A stretch of DNA of 12,718 nt from Eisenbergiella intestinigallinarum (GTDB taxonomy: Bacteria > Bacillota > Clostridia > Lachnospirales > Lachnospiraceae). Made by a program: the position numbers and the translations under genes. Every line of letters begins with the position of its first letter. The first letter of the stretch is position 1. Shown here piece by piece: positions 6,101 to 12,456 of the stretch. The notes under the pieces are model-generated. The model was not told the DNA's origin. It ran no database searches and saw nothing but the letters and a program-made list of their open reading frames with translations. The DNA is taken from positions 1 to 12,718 of the forward strand of contig DWVS01000048.1 of the NCBI GenBank assembly GCA_019120115.1, in the 5' to 3' direction.

Positions 6101-6287
6101 TGTCCCCCCAGACAAATCCGGGCTGAACGGGAACGAACGAAAGCTTCTGCGCCTCCTCCGGGCTCAGATGCTCCATGGTGCGGGATGCCCGCCAGGTTAT
6201 CTCACCCAGAGGCTCATAAAAATCCTCCTTCAATGTTCTGACCCAATGGTCAACGCGGTCCCTCCACTCCGCATTCATGACTTTCAT
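3114..6287 (-). CDS. Alpha-mannosidase, glycoside hydrolase family 38
   Basis: This 1057-residue protein has an N-terminal beta-rich domain (about 1-255), then the GH38 catalytic domain from about 258 (YAIGNAHLDLAW). The zinc ligands His267 and Asp269 are in that motif, the nucleophile Asp379 in WLPDTFGY, and the later zinc-ligand/active-site region in LLHQFHDILPGSS (His579/His582). The middle helical and C-terminal beta-sandwich domains fill the rest. Retaining GH38 enzymes release alpha-linked mannose from glycans or free oligosaccharides. No signal peptide or anchor is visible, as in the cytosolic Ams1-like class, so imported manno-oligosaccharides are the likely substrate. The first ATG at 6287 is preceded by AAGGAGGT at ideal spacing; a second Met three codons later is less well placed. 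Length and motifs are complete. It is divergent from an AraC-family regulator with a tRNA gene in between. Exact linkage specificity cannot be read from sequence. Confidence 0.95.
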   Translation of the reverse strand: MKVMNAEWRDRVDHWVRTLKEDFYEPLGEITWRASRTMEHLSPEEAQKLSFVPVQPGFVWGDTWEYCWFQGSVILPQRAEGKRIVLNLAPDGESTLFVNGKSFGTYRAPWVSERHHYVEDNVLTREAKAGEQFDILMETYAGHYYPEAPTGGCATGPVLPGLYQDPLEEGKRRTLGVCTFGIWDEDAYQLCMDVQTLLGLLEVVDLSSLRAAKIAEALEQFTLTVDFEQDKEARQASYREASRQLRPVMEAVNGSTQPVFYAIGNAHLDLAWLWPMAETHRKTSRTFAAQLRLLEEYPEYRFLQSQPASYEMCRKYYPELFERIREAIGKGQWIAEGAMWVEPDTNMASGEALIRQLVHGKRYYKDVLGTDSVILWLPDTFGYTAALPQILQGCGVKYLVTQKIFWSYNDGEPFPYHYFTWRGMDGSEVTSFLPTSYTYRTDPKEINDVWKNRVQARDLDAFLFPFGYGDGGGGPARDHVEYALRQKDIEGGVKVKMAGPLEFFEDMEKLGGPKNTYVGELYFSAHRGTYSSQADIKKNNRKSELMLREMEMWACAASLRGWTYPIEQADGLWKTLLLHQFHDILPGSSIARVYVEANEAHEKLQADAAQITADAAAALMEKKEGVTVFNSLSFERNSIVTLPDSFADGAALSDGSPIPVQKTKEGVKALVSIPSCGAVSLYPKAAEKTQEAALPEAEAASIQKTADGFVMENGLVSARINGQGEVVSFRLKTGNGTADGLSREYAAGPMNRLRLFKDVPRKFDAWDIDSNYVCQEIEGACEVAVEPVEEGLEAVLKVTGRISQSAYTQYIRLAADSRRLEFETIIDWKELHRLLKTSFPVNVYAENGINEIQFGYVERPAHRSRPYDQERFEVCNHHYSAFRDANGGAAVLNDCKYGISMNENSLELTLLRASAAPEMRADNKVHHFTYAFTAWEGSFMDSDVVRQGYELNVKPYLASGSGQDFSMLSIDRANIILDTMKPAEDGSGDIILRLYESKKAATSASVQLSRELLTAGSSVYACDMLENVTEELSVLDGALALSFHPFEIRTIRIAGPR

Positions 6288-6352
6288 GCAATGACCTCCT
6301 TCTGCACAAACCGTTTCAACATGCCTTTCAGTTCGTGCTGTTCTTTTTTCAT
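6284..6352 (-). CDS. Possible 22-residue leader ORF overlapping the mannosidase start (ATGA)
   Basis: An ATG at 6352 opens 22 codons ending in a TGA that overlaps the mannosidase ATG in an ATGA arrangement. The peptide begins MKKEQHELKG and is strongly charged. The overlap is the pattern of translational coupling. Against it: no ribosome binding site precedes the ATG, and the frame is also open upstream by chance. The mannosidase has its own excellent binding site inside this ORF. I regard it as a weak candidate. Confidence 0.2.
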   Translation of the reverse strand: MKKEQHELKGMLKRFVQKEVIA

Positions 6353-6360
6353 TTTTGGTA

Positions 6361-6388
6361 TTGACTTTTTGGAGAAAAAGTATATAAT
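6361..6388 (+). promoter_or_regulatory. Promoter of plus-strand tRNA-Leu(CAG)
   Basis: TTGACT (6361-6366) and a perfect TATAAT (6383-6388) are separated by 16 bp, and the tRNA begins 12 bases after the -10 box. Confidence 0.85.
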
Positions 6389-6407
6389 ATTATTTGTCGC
6401 GCAGGAA
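6379..6407 (-). promoter_or_regulatory. Weak candidate mannosidase promoter, back to back with the tRNA promoter
   Basis: On the minus strand TATACT (6379-6384) overlaps the tRNA -10 box in opposite orientation. The only hexamer at 17 bp is TTCCTG (6402-6407), inside the tRNA gene and a poor -35. Transcripts from here would carry a leader of about 85 nt. An activator, for example the neighbouring AraC protein, would be needed if this is real. Confidence 0.25.
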
Positions 6408-6484
6408 TGGCGGAATTGGCAGACGCGCACGGTTCAGGTCCGTGTGGTAGCAATACCATGAGAGTTCAAGTCTCTTTTCCTGCA
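6401..6484 (+). tRNA. tRNA-Leu(CAG), copy 2
   Basis: An 84-nt type II tRNA identical to the minus-strand gene at 2007-2090, with anticodon CAG at 6435-6437. Identity extends 7 bp upstream (TTGTCGC), giving 91 bp of perfect match in inverted orientation. It has its own promoter and terminator. CCA is not encoded. Confidence 0.97.
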
Positions 6485-6495
6485 CTGATTTGAAA

Positions 6496-6530
6496 GAGCT
6501 TTCGGAGTGATCCGGAAGCTTCTTTTATTA
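6496..6530 (+). terminator. Terminator of plus-strand tRNA-Leu(CAG)
   Basis: A 10-bp stem (6496-6505 with 6512-6521, including two G-U pairs) closes a 6-base loop and is followed by TCTTTTATTAT-type sequence. It lies 11 bases past the tRNA. Confidence 0.75.
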
Positions 6531-6562
6531 TAAAATCATCAAAAAAGTACCGCTACTATTTC

Positions 6563-6575
6563 TATACGCCGTATA
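6563..6575. promoter_or_regulatory. Short palindrome upstream of the AraC-family gene
   Basis: TATACG-C-CGTATA is a perfect 6-bp inverted repeat around one base, 35 bp before the regulator's start codon. TATAAA (6573-6578) overlaps it and could serve as a -10 box, without a clear -35. It may be an operator or part of the promoter. A TTGACA at 6579-6584 is too close to the start codon to act as a -35 for this gene. Confidence 0.3.
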
Positions 6576-6609
6576 AAATTGACATTTTCAGCCTCGCAAC
6601 GGAGGAAAA

Positions 6610-7554
6610 ATGGAACACGCAAGAGAAGTAAACGACAGCTATTTTGTCTCCAGATACCGCACCATTTATACCTGGCAGGAGCTTGGAATTCCAGGCCTTC
6701 GGATGTTCGGGAAGCACACCATGACCCAGGCATGCGCCCCCCTGTCTCCCCATTTTCATAAAGATGCCTATGAATTCACCTTTGTGACGGAAGGAGCCAT
6801 CCACTTCACCACACAGGAAAAGGATTATGAACTCTCCGGTTCCGATGTTTTCATGACCCGGCCCGATGAGGTTCACAGCACCAACTTCCGGCCGCTTTCC
6901 GCCGGTGAAATCATCTGGTTTCAGCTGGATGTTTCCAATCCGGATCACTTCCTGTTTCTCTCCCGGGAAGCGGCCGAAGAGCTCATTGCCGACCTGGCCG
7001 CCATGGGCGGGCACGTATTCCGGCCCGGCAGCCGCGTCTTCAGCGACATCCGCCGCGCTTTCGATCTTGCCGGCGCATACAGTCAGCGCCATCTGGTCTG
7101 CGCTTATCTGACTCTCGCCCTGTATGAACTGACCGCAGCATCCAGACGGCAGGAAGAGGGACCTGACGGGCAGGAAAAGGCCTTTTCTCCTGATATTGAA
7201 AAGGCGGTTTCCTATATCCGTTCCAACCTGACCAGAGAGCTTTCCATGGAAGAGCTGGCAAAGCTGTGCCGCCTCTCCGTCTCCCAGTTCAAACAGAAAT
7301 TCCGGGCGCAGGTCGGCATGGCTCCCAGACATTACGTGAATTATCACAAAATTCAGCTGGCAAAGAAAATGCTTCTTGACGGCATGTCCGTGACGAACAC
7401 CGCCATGGAACTTGGATTCGGAAGCAGCAGCTACTTCACTGTGGTTTTCAGGCGTTACAGCGCCTGTACGCCCTCGGAGTTTCTGCACACCCAAAATGCA
7501 CAAAATACCCAATTCGCCATATCCCTGAGACGGGACAGAAAGGCAAACGGCTGA
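6610..7554 (+). CDS. AraC-family transcriptional regulator with cupin-like sensor domain
   Basis: This 314-residue protein has an N-terminal AraC-type cupin domain (about 35-105), including the HFHKDAYEFTFVTEG motif and a DVFMTRPDEVHS strand pair typical of the ligand-binding barrel. The C-terminal AraC DNA-binding domain (about 195-293) carries two helix-turn-helix motifs: LSMEELAKLCRLSVSQFKQKF (first, about 211-231) and MSVTNTAMELGFGSSSYFTVVF (second, about 259-280, with the family signature FGSSSYFTVVFRR). Such proteins bind a sugar or other small ligand and activate nearby catabolic genes. CGGAGGAAAA directly before the ATG supports the start. It is divergent from the GH38 mannosidase, so regulation of that gene, and perhaps its own, is likely but inferred. 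The ligand is unknown. The C-terminal tail past residue 293 is unstructured. Its stop codon lies inside a terminator hairpin shared with the convergent polymerase gene. Confidence 0.93.
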   Translation: MEHAREVNDSYFVSRYRTIYTWQELGIPGLRMFGKHTMTQACAPLSPHFHKDAYEFTFVTEGAIHFTTQEKDYELSGSDVFMTRPDEVHSTNFRPLSAGEIIWFQLDVSNPDHFLFLSREAAEELIADLAAMGGHVFRPGSRVFSDIRRAFDLAGAYSQRHLVCAYLTLALYELTAASRRQEEGPDGQEKAFSPDIEKAVSYIRSNLTRELSMEELAKLCRLSVSQFKQKFRAQVGMAPRHYVNYHKIQLAKKMLLDGMSVTNTAMELGFGSSSYFTVVFRRYSACTPSEFLHTQNAQNTQFAISLRRDRKANG

Positions 7555-7580
7555 GACAATCTCCTCAGCCGTCTTTTTTT
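7547..7580 (+). terminator. Terminator containing both convergent stop codons
   Basis: ACGGCTGAG (7547-7555) pairs perfectly with CTCAGCCGT (7564-7572), with an 8-base loop and then C plus T7 on the plus strand. The stop codon of the AraC gene (7552-7554) is in the left arm. The stop codon of the polymerase gene (7565-7567, minus strand) is in the right arm. It ends the AraC transcript; its strength in the minus direction is less clear. Confidence 0.85.
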
Positions 7581-8851
7581 CCCTTCTTCCGCAGATTTTT
7601 CACCGTGAGAAGCTCCGCCCGCTTCTCCTTGTTCAGACCGCCGCTGGTATGGGAAACTTCCGTTTTCAGAAAGCTGGCGCGCATGACGGAGTCCTCTCCG
7701 AACCGGGCCCGGATGGTGTCGATGGCCTGATTGCATTTTTCCAGACGGTCGTATTTTTCCCGGTCAAACAGATTGTACTGGCGGTATTCCTCATAAGAAA
7801 CCCGGCTGGTGGACACCCCAAGAAGCCTCAGCGGCCTCCCGTCCCAGAGCGAATCCAGAAGGCGGCAGGCAGTATCATAAATTTCCTCCGTCACATCCGT
7901 CGCGCTGTCCAGCTGCATCTGACGGTTCCTGTTCACAAAATCATTGTCCCTGAGCGTAATGCTCACACAGCTGATCTTCGCCTTATCCGCGCGGATTCGC
8001 ATGCCCACTGACTCGCACAGGGATAAAAGAATCTGTCTGGCATAGTGGATATCCGTCACATTTACAGGCGTTGTGATGCTGTTTCCGTAGACCTTGTTCC
8101 CTTCCTTCGCCTCCGGCTCGTCCTCTTCCTCCCGCCCCCAGGCATAGTTCCAGATCACCTCGCCGTGCTTTTTCAGATGAGCCCTGATCATCTCCGGGTC
8201 CGCCTTCGCCAGATCCCCGATGGTATGGATTCCCAGCCCGTTCAGCCTGGCCGCCGCCGATTTTCCCACCAGAAAGAGGTTTCCCACAGGCTGGGGCCAG
8301 AGCTTCTTTTCCAGCTCCTCCGGGAACAGGGTGTTGACGCAGTCCGGCTTTTTCAGGTCTCCGGCCATCTTGGCAAGCAGGCGGTTTGTGGAAACGCCGA
8401 TGTTCACAGTGAAGCCGAGCTCCCGCTTCACCTGCTCCTTCAGCCTATGCGCAAAGGCCACCGGCTCCCCGTACAAAAGCTCATAGCCTGTGAACTCGGC
8501 CCATGCCTCATCGATGCTGTACTGAATCACCTGGTCAAAATAGCTTTTCAGAAGGCTGATCAGGGAACGGGAGGCCTCCACGTACAGGTGAAAATCCGGC
8601 GGGATCACAATCAGGCCCGGACATTTCCGTTTGGCGGAAACGATGGGCTCTCCCGTCACGATCCCATATTTTTTCGCCGGCGTGCTCTTGGCGAGAACCA
8701 CCCCGTGCCGGGCCTCCTGGTCGCCGCCCACAATGGAGGGAACCTCCCGGAGATCCTGCTCCTCCCCCAGCACATTTTTCCGATAGGACGCGCTCCAGCT
8801 TAAAAAGGCGCTGTTCACATCAATATGAAAAATGACCGGCCTCGGTTCCAT
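7565..8851 (-). CDS. dinB: Y-family DNA polymerase (DinB/UmuC-like, Pol IV type)
   Basis: This 428-residue protein matches translesion polymerases. The palm begins with VIFHIDVNSAFLSW (metal ligand Asp11, steric-gate aromatic probably Phe16). The second catalytic motif is YSIDEAWAEF (Asp114, Glu115). The finger motif is VVLAKSTPAKKYGI; GVSTNRLLAKMAGDLKKPD (about 152-170) is the conserved palm helix. The HhH thumb is near 186-240, and a little-finger domain covers about 255-400. QYNLF (358-362) resembles a beta-clamp binding motif. The 'DVN' in place of DinB's 'DMD' is as in UmuC-type proteins, and Ala15 replaces the aromatic usually beside the steric gate. It should copy damaged DNA with low fidelity. 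An AAAGGAGGAG site precedes the ATG. It lies 16 bp after the alpha/beta hydrolase gene and is likely co-transcribed with it. No LexA box is evident nearby. Paralogue naming within the family is uncertain. Confidence 0.92.
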   Translation of the reverse strand: MEPRPVIFHIDVNSAFLSWSASYRKNVLGEEQDLREVPSIVGGDQEARHGVVLAKSTPAKKYGIVTGEPIVSAKRKCPGLIVIPPDFHLYVEASRSLISLLKSYFDQVIQYSIDEAWAEFTGYELLYGEPVAFAHRLKEQVKRELGFTVNIGVSTNRLLAKMAGDLKKPDCVNTLFPEELEKKLWPQPVGNLFLVGKSAAARLNGLGIHTIGDLAKADPEMIRAHLKKHGEVIWNYAWGREEEDEPEAKEGNKVYGNSITTPVNVTDIHYARQILLSLCESVGMRIRADKAKISCVSITLRDNDFVNRNRQMQLDSATDVTEEIYDTACRLLDSLWDGRPLRLLGVSTSRVSYEEYRQYNLFDREKYDRLEKCNQAIDTIRARFGEDSVMRASFLKTEVSHTSGGLNKEKRAELLTVKNLRKKGKKDG

Positions 8852-8867
8852 AGGCTCCTCCTTTCCC

Positions 8868-9938
8868 TTATGAATATTTTTTCAGAAAGGCCAGAGCCGT
8901 TCTATGATAGCCTTCCGGATCCTGCAGGCTTGCCGCCGCGTGCACCGCACCCGGAACGATCAGAAGCTCCTTCGGTGCTCTGCAGGCCATATAGTTATCC
9001 AGTGTCATCTGCACCGGCACGAAGGAGTCCTTTTCTCCATGGATGAACAGCACAGGAATCCGGCAGTTCTTCATGGCGTCCAGAGTGGAAGCGTCGCTGT
9101 AGCCGAAGCCCGCGCGCCATCTGGTCAGAAGCTCTGTCAGGTTCATGAGCGGAAACGCGGGAAGATGATAGTCCCGCTTCAGCACAGTCTTCAAAATCTC
9201 CTTTGGAGAGGTGAAGCCGCAGTCCGCAATGATGGCGCGGACATTGGAAGGAAGGGGCAGTCCCGCCGCCATGAGAACGGTGGCGCAGCCCATGGAAATG
9301 CCGGACAGATAGAGGTTGCAGTCCTTTCCGGCCCGGCAGACGGCATATTCCGCCCAGTCCCGGCAGTCGTATCGCTCCTTCACGCCGAAGCATATATATT
9401 TCCCTTCGCTTGGCCCATGGCTTCTCTGGAAGGGCACCAGCAGATCATAGCCCTGCTCATGATAAAAACGGTAAAGTCCCGCGAAGTCCGTCAGCCCTCC
9501 CGCACGGTAGCCGTGCATCAGGAGCAGAACATTTTTCGCAGGATGGGCATTTGATCCGCTTCCCGCCCCTGTTGATGCCTTTTCTCCTGCATCAGCAGAG
9601 TTCCCTGACGCTTCAGGCTGCCCTTTCTTTGTCCCTTCTGCAGGGAGATAATAGGCGCACAGCTTGAGCCCGTCAAAGGAGGTGATGGAAACCAGCTCCG
9701 GCTCCTGCCCCAGAAACCAGCTCACACCTTCCTGCACCACTTTCTCAAACCTGGCACGGGGCTTTTTCGCCCGCTTTCTCTCTTCTCTTCGGAGCTGCCG
9801 CTCCGTCTTCTCCTTCTTCCGCTCCGGGAAGCGGACTATCGAATAATAATAGAAAAAAGCCGCCTCTCCGGCCAGCAGCAGGAGCGGCACGGCTGCCGCC
9901 GCTGCTGTCCTGCGGATTTTCTTTTTATTTCTTCCCAT
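8868..9938 (-). CDS. Membrane-anchored alpha/beta hydrolase
   Basis: I choose the ATG at 9938 (356 residues) rather than one 19 codons upstream, because AAGGAGGG precedes it at good spacing and the protein then starts MGRNKKKIRR followed by a membrane segment (about 11-35). A charged stretch (36-66) and the fold follow. The oxyanion motif is LLLMHGYRAGG (138-148), the nucleophile elbow GISMG with Ser215, and the acid Asp304 in HGEKDSFVP. The base is His333 in PGAVHAA. The triad is complete. A Gly/Ala/Ser-rich low-complexity insert (about 101-135) sits before the first strand. The arrangement resembles Firmicutes YqkD/BEM46-like serine hydrolases, whose substrates are mostly unknown; an esterase or peptidase-like activity facing outside is a guess. 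It lies 66 bp after the GH51 gene and 16 bp before dinB, all in one direction. Confidence 0.88.
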   Translation of the reverse strand: MGRNKKKIRRTAAAAAVPLLLLAGEAAFFYYYSIVRFPERKKEKTERQLRREERKRAKKPRARFEKVVQEGVSWFLGQEPELVSITSFDGLKLCAYYLPAEGTKKGQPEASGNSADAGEKASTGAGSGSNAHPAKNVLLLMHGYRAGGLTDFAGLYRFYHEQGYDLLVPFQRSHGPSEGKYICFGVKERYDCRDWAEYAVCRAGKDCNLYLSGISMGCATVLMAAGLPLPSNVRAIIADCGFTSPKEILKTVLKRDYHLPAFPLMNLTELLTRWRAGFGYSDASTLDAMKNCRIPVLFIHGEKDSFVPVQMTLDNYMACRAPKELLIVPGAVHAAASLQDPEGYHRTALAFLKKYS

Positions 9939-10004
9939 ATACAGACCCTCCTTTTTCAGCACGCACCCTTGCGCCCTTCTCCAGCCCCTCAGCAAAGCTT
10001 TCCG

Positions 10005-12410
10005 TTATTTCTCCGCCGATTCCGGTTCTTTTTCCGCCCTCGGAATGCGGAATACCGTCAGTGAAAGGGGCGGGAATGCATAAGAAAAGCTTTCCCTTTC
10101 CAGCACGACGCTGCTTTCCACAGGGCTCACCGCCTCCGGCTGTTCAAAGCTGTTTTCCTGCTCCGGCTTTCCGGTCATGGTGAAAACCTGCGCAGTGGCA
10201 GGAACGCTCCATCCGTCCAGCCGGATCTGCGCGGTTTCCTCCCTTTCCTGCAGGTTGACCACCTTCAAAATCACGGAACCGTCCGCCTCATCCACGGATG
10301 CGGCATAATACAGCTGTTCCACCTCCACCGGATTTTCCGTGACGGCAAGGTATTCCTCCCCATCGATAAATACGGTAATCCGACAGTCCTTTACTCGGAT
10401 TTTCAGATCATAAACCCGGCCTTTTTCCGCCTGGAACCACCCTTCCGTCAGATCACAGCCGCGGCCTTTTACCTGTCTGTGAATGAAAAGATCCAGATTC
10501 TGCCAGCCTCCGAAGGTGGCGGCCAGGTAATTGTCATTATCCCTCCAGCCAAACAGGATCTGAAAGCCCTTCCAGCCCTCCAGCTCGCAGGCCTTCAGGG
10601 AAATCTCGTAGTTTTCCCAGTCCTCATAATCCGCACAATCTGCGCACCCTTCCAGCCAGGCATGCTCTCCTTTCTCCGTTAGAAAGTCTCCGAAGGCAAG
10701 GACTTCTCCCGTGTCCAGATTGTGGACGGAAACCTCGTCAAAACGGGATTTCGTCTCATAGCCTTCCAGCCGGATCTTTCCCCTGTATTCAGGCGCACGG
10801 CTGTCCACCACGCCGATCCCTTCCGCTGAAACGGAAAGTCTCCGGCTGCCCTGATGGTTCATGAACAGCTTCTGCACATAGTAATTGGGTGTACCGAATG
10901 CCCTGTAGTTGTCGAACCAGATCATATCCGGCTTCCAGTTCACATAGGACACGTTCGCCAGCATGGGCGCATAGCAGGCCAGTCCCACGGAAGCGGCGTT
11001 GCGCTCCAGGGCGGTCATGTAGGACGCTTCCACCAGCGCGTTATACCAGGTGTTTCCCCAGGAAGCATATTCTCCCAGGAATACCTTCGGCCCGTCCTTG
11101 GGGAAGGAATCATAGCGGTGGTGGTTCGCCAGGAACCATTCCGGCGCCATATAATAATGCTCGTCGATGAGATCGCTTCCGTTTTCCCGCGCGCTTTTCC
11201 AGCCCCGTTCATATTCCGTTCCGGCAGCGAAGGGGCTCGCGGTATTAATCAGCTTAATTTCCGGATATTTTTCCCGGACCGCGCGATGGATCAGCACATA
11301 ACGTTCAAAAAAGGCGTCCCCCACCTCTTCGTTTCCGATCCCCAGATATTCCAGCCCGAAAGGCGCGGGATGGCCCAGCGAAGCCCGAAGGCCTCCCCAT
11401 TCGGTGTCCGTTCCACCATTGGCGAATTCGATCAGATCCAGAGCGTCCTGAATCCAGGGCCCCATCTCATCCAGAGGAACCATTCTCTGGTGATGAGGAT
11501 CATATCCGCCGGGAAGTACGGGCAGGGGCTTTGCGCCAATGTCCTCACAGAACTGAAAATATTCGTAATAGCCCAGCCCCAGCGTCTGGTTATAACCCCA
11601 GTTGCTCCGTCTGGCCGGACGGTTTTCCGGTTCTCCCAGCGTATTTTTCCAGCGATACATGGAATCTCTGTCCGACGGATTCAGGGATCCGTCATGCACC
11701 AGGCAGCCGCCGGGAAAACGCATGAATTTCGGCTTCATGTCGCAAAGGAGCTGCGCGATATCCCTGCGCAGTCCGTTTTTCCGTCCCAGAAAGGTTTTCT
11801 CCGGGAAAAGGGAAACATAATCCAGCGCCAGCCGTCCTGCCTGCGAAAGAGTCAGAAGCAGCCGCCCGGCTGTGGTGCTCCGCTCTGCGGTCAGACGCAG
11901 TTCATATTTTTTCCATTCCATATCCCGGACTGCAAAAGCGGCTGAAGCGCAGCACTCCGTCCCTTCCACGCTCACCGAAAGCAGGCACTCCCGTTCCTCC
12001 AGCGCCCTGGCATAGCAGGTGAAAAGACAGGTTTCTCCCTTTTCCAGATAAAAGCCGTCTCCAAATCCCAGGTTCGCAATCCCGGCGCGGCCATTCCCCT
12101 TCGTTTCCATCACCAGATAATGCGGGCTGTCTGCATGGTACGGCTGCGCCGTTTCGATCTGAAGCTGAACCTGCGCTCCTTCCTCCACCTTCTCCCAGGC
12201 GTAGAGGGCATGATACTGCGGATTGTCGATGCGATCGAACTCGAAGGACCGGTTCTGCACCATCTCCGCGTACAGGCCGCCGTCCGCGGCATGATTGATG
12301 TCTTCAAAAAAAATGCCGAACAGATCTCCCAGCAGCTCCTGCGGATGGGCCGTATCGACGGTGAGAACACTGCTTCCGGCTTTCTCTGCGATGTTGTCTG
12401 GCTGATTCAT
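10005..12410 (-). CDS. Alpha-L-arabinofuranosidase, glycoside hydrolase family 51
   Basis: This 801-residue protein has an N-terminal GH51 strand region (LLGDLFGIFFEDINHAADGGLYAEM, 26-50), then a carbohydrate-binding-like beta-sandwich (about 60-202). The TIM barrel (about 210-520) contains MRFPGGC (230-236) and acid/base Glu361 in GIGNEEVG. The likely nucleophile is Glu447 in VFLGEYAS. The C-terminal beta domain appears split by a concanavalin/DUF1080-like stretch (about 560-700, with FQILFGWRDNDNYLAATFGGWQN) before resuming at YYAASVDEADGSVILKVVN. Retaining GH51 enzymes remove arabinofuranose from arabinan, arabinoxylan or arabinogalactan fragments. It has no signal peptide, so it is probably intracellular. 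It is much longer than simple GH51 enzymes of about 500 residues. GAAGGAGA precedes the ATG. It follows the NUDIX-like gene by 46 bp and precedes the hydrolase. I could not find a convincing promoter. Confidence 0.93.
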   Translation of the reverse strand: MNQPDNIAEKAGSSVLTVDTAHPQELLGDLFGIFFEDINHAADGGLYAEMVQNRSFEFDRIDNPQYHALYAWEKVEEGAQVQLQIETAQPYHADSPHYLVMETKGNGRAGIANLGFGDGFYLEKGETCLFTCYARALEERECLLSVSVEGTECCASAAFAVRDMEWKKYELRLTAERSTTAGRLLLTLSQAGRLALDYVSLFPEKTFLGRKNGLRRDIAQLLCDMKPKFMRFPGGCLVHDGSLNPSDRDSMYRWKNTLGEPENRPARRSNWGYNQTLGLGYYEYFQFCEDIGAKPLPVLPGGYDPHHQRMVPLDEMGPWIQDALDLIEFANGGTDTEWGGLRASLGHPAPFGLEYLGIGNEEVGDAFFERYVLIHRAVREKYPEIKLINTASPFAAGTEYERGWKSARENGSDLIDEHYYMAPEWFLANHHRYDSFPKDGPKVFLGEYASWGNTWYNALVEASYMTALERNAASVGLACYAPMLANVSYVNWKPDMIWFDNYRAFGTPNYYVQKLFMNHQGSRRLSVSAEGIGVVDSRAPEYRGKIRLEGYETKSRFDEVSVHNLDTGEVLAFGDFLTEKGEHAWLEGCADCADYEDWENYEISLKACELEGWKGFQILFGWRDNDNYLAATFGGWQNLDLFIHRQVKGRGCDLTEGWFQAEKGRVYDLKIRVKDCRITVFIDGEEYLAVTENPVEVEQLYYAASVDEADGSVILKVVNLQEREETAQIRLDGWSVPATAQVFTMTGKPEQENSFEQPEAVSPVESSVVLERESFSYAFPPLSLTVFRIPRAEKEPESAEK

Positions 12411-12456
12411 GAAATATGTCTCCTTCTTTTTTTAATGCTGTGCAAAATATTTCTGT

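Noticed and set aside
9939..9995. Earlier ATG of the alpha/beta hydrolase (19 extra residues)
   Set aside because: It lacks a good ribosome binding site, while the inner ATG at 9938 has AAGGAGGG and gives a standard basic N-terminus before the membrane helix.
10854..11945. 363-codon plus-strand open frame opposite the GH51 gene
   Set aside because: Shadow frame in GC-rich coding sequence; no domain and no start signals. The same reasoning applies to the plus-strand frame at 8045-8803 opposite dinB.
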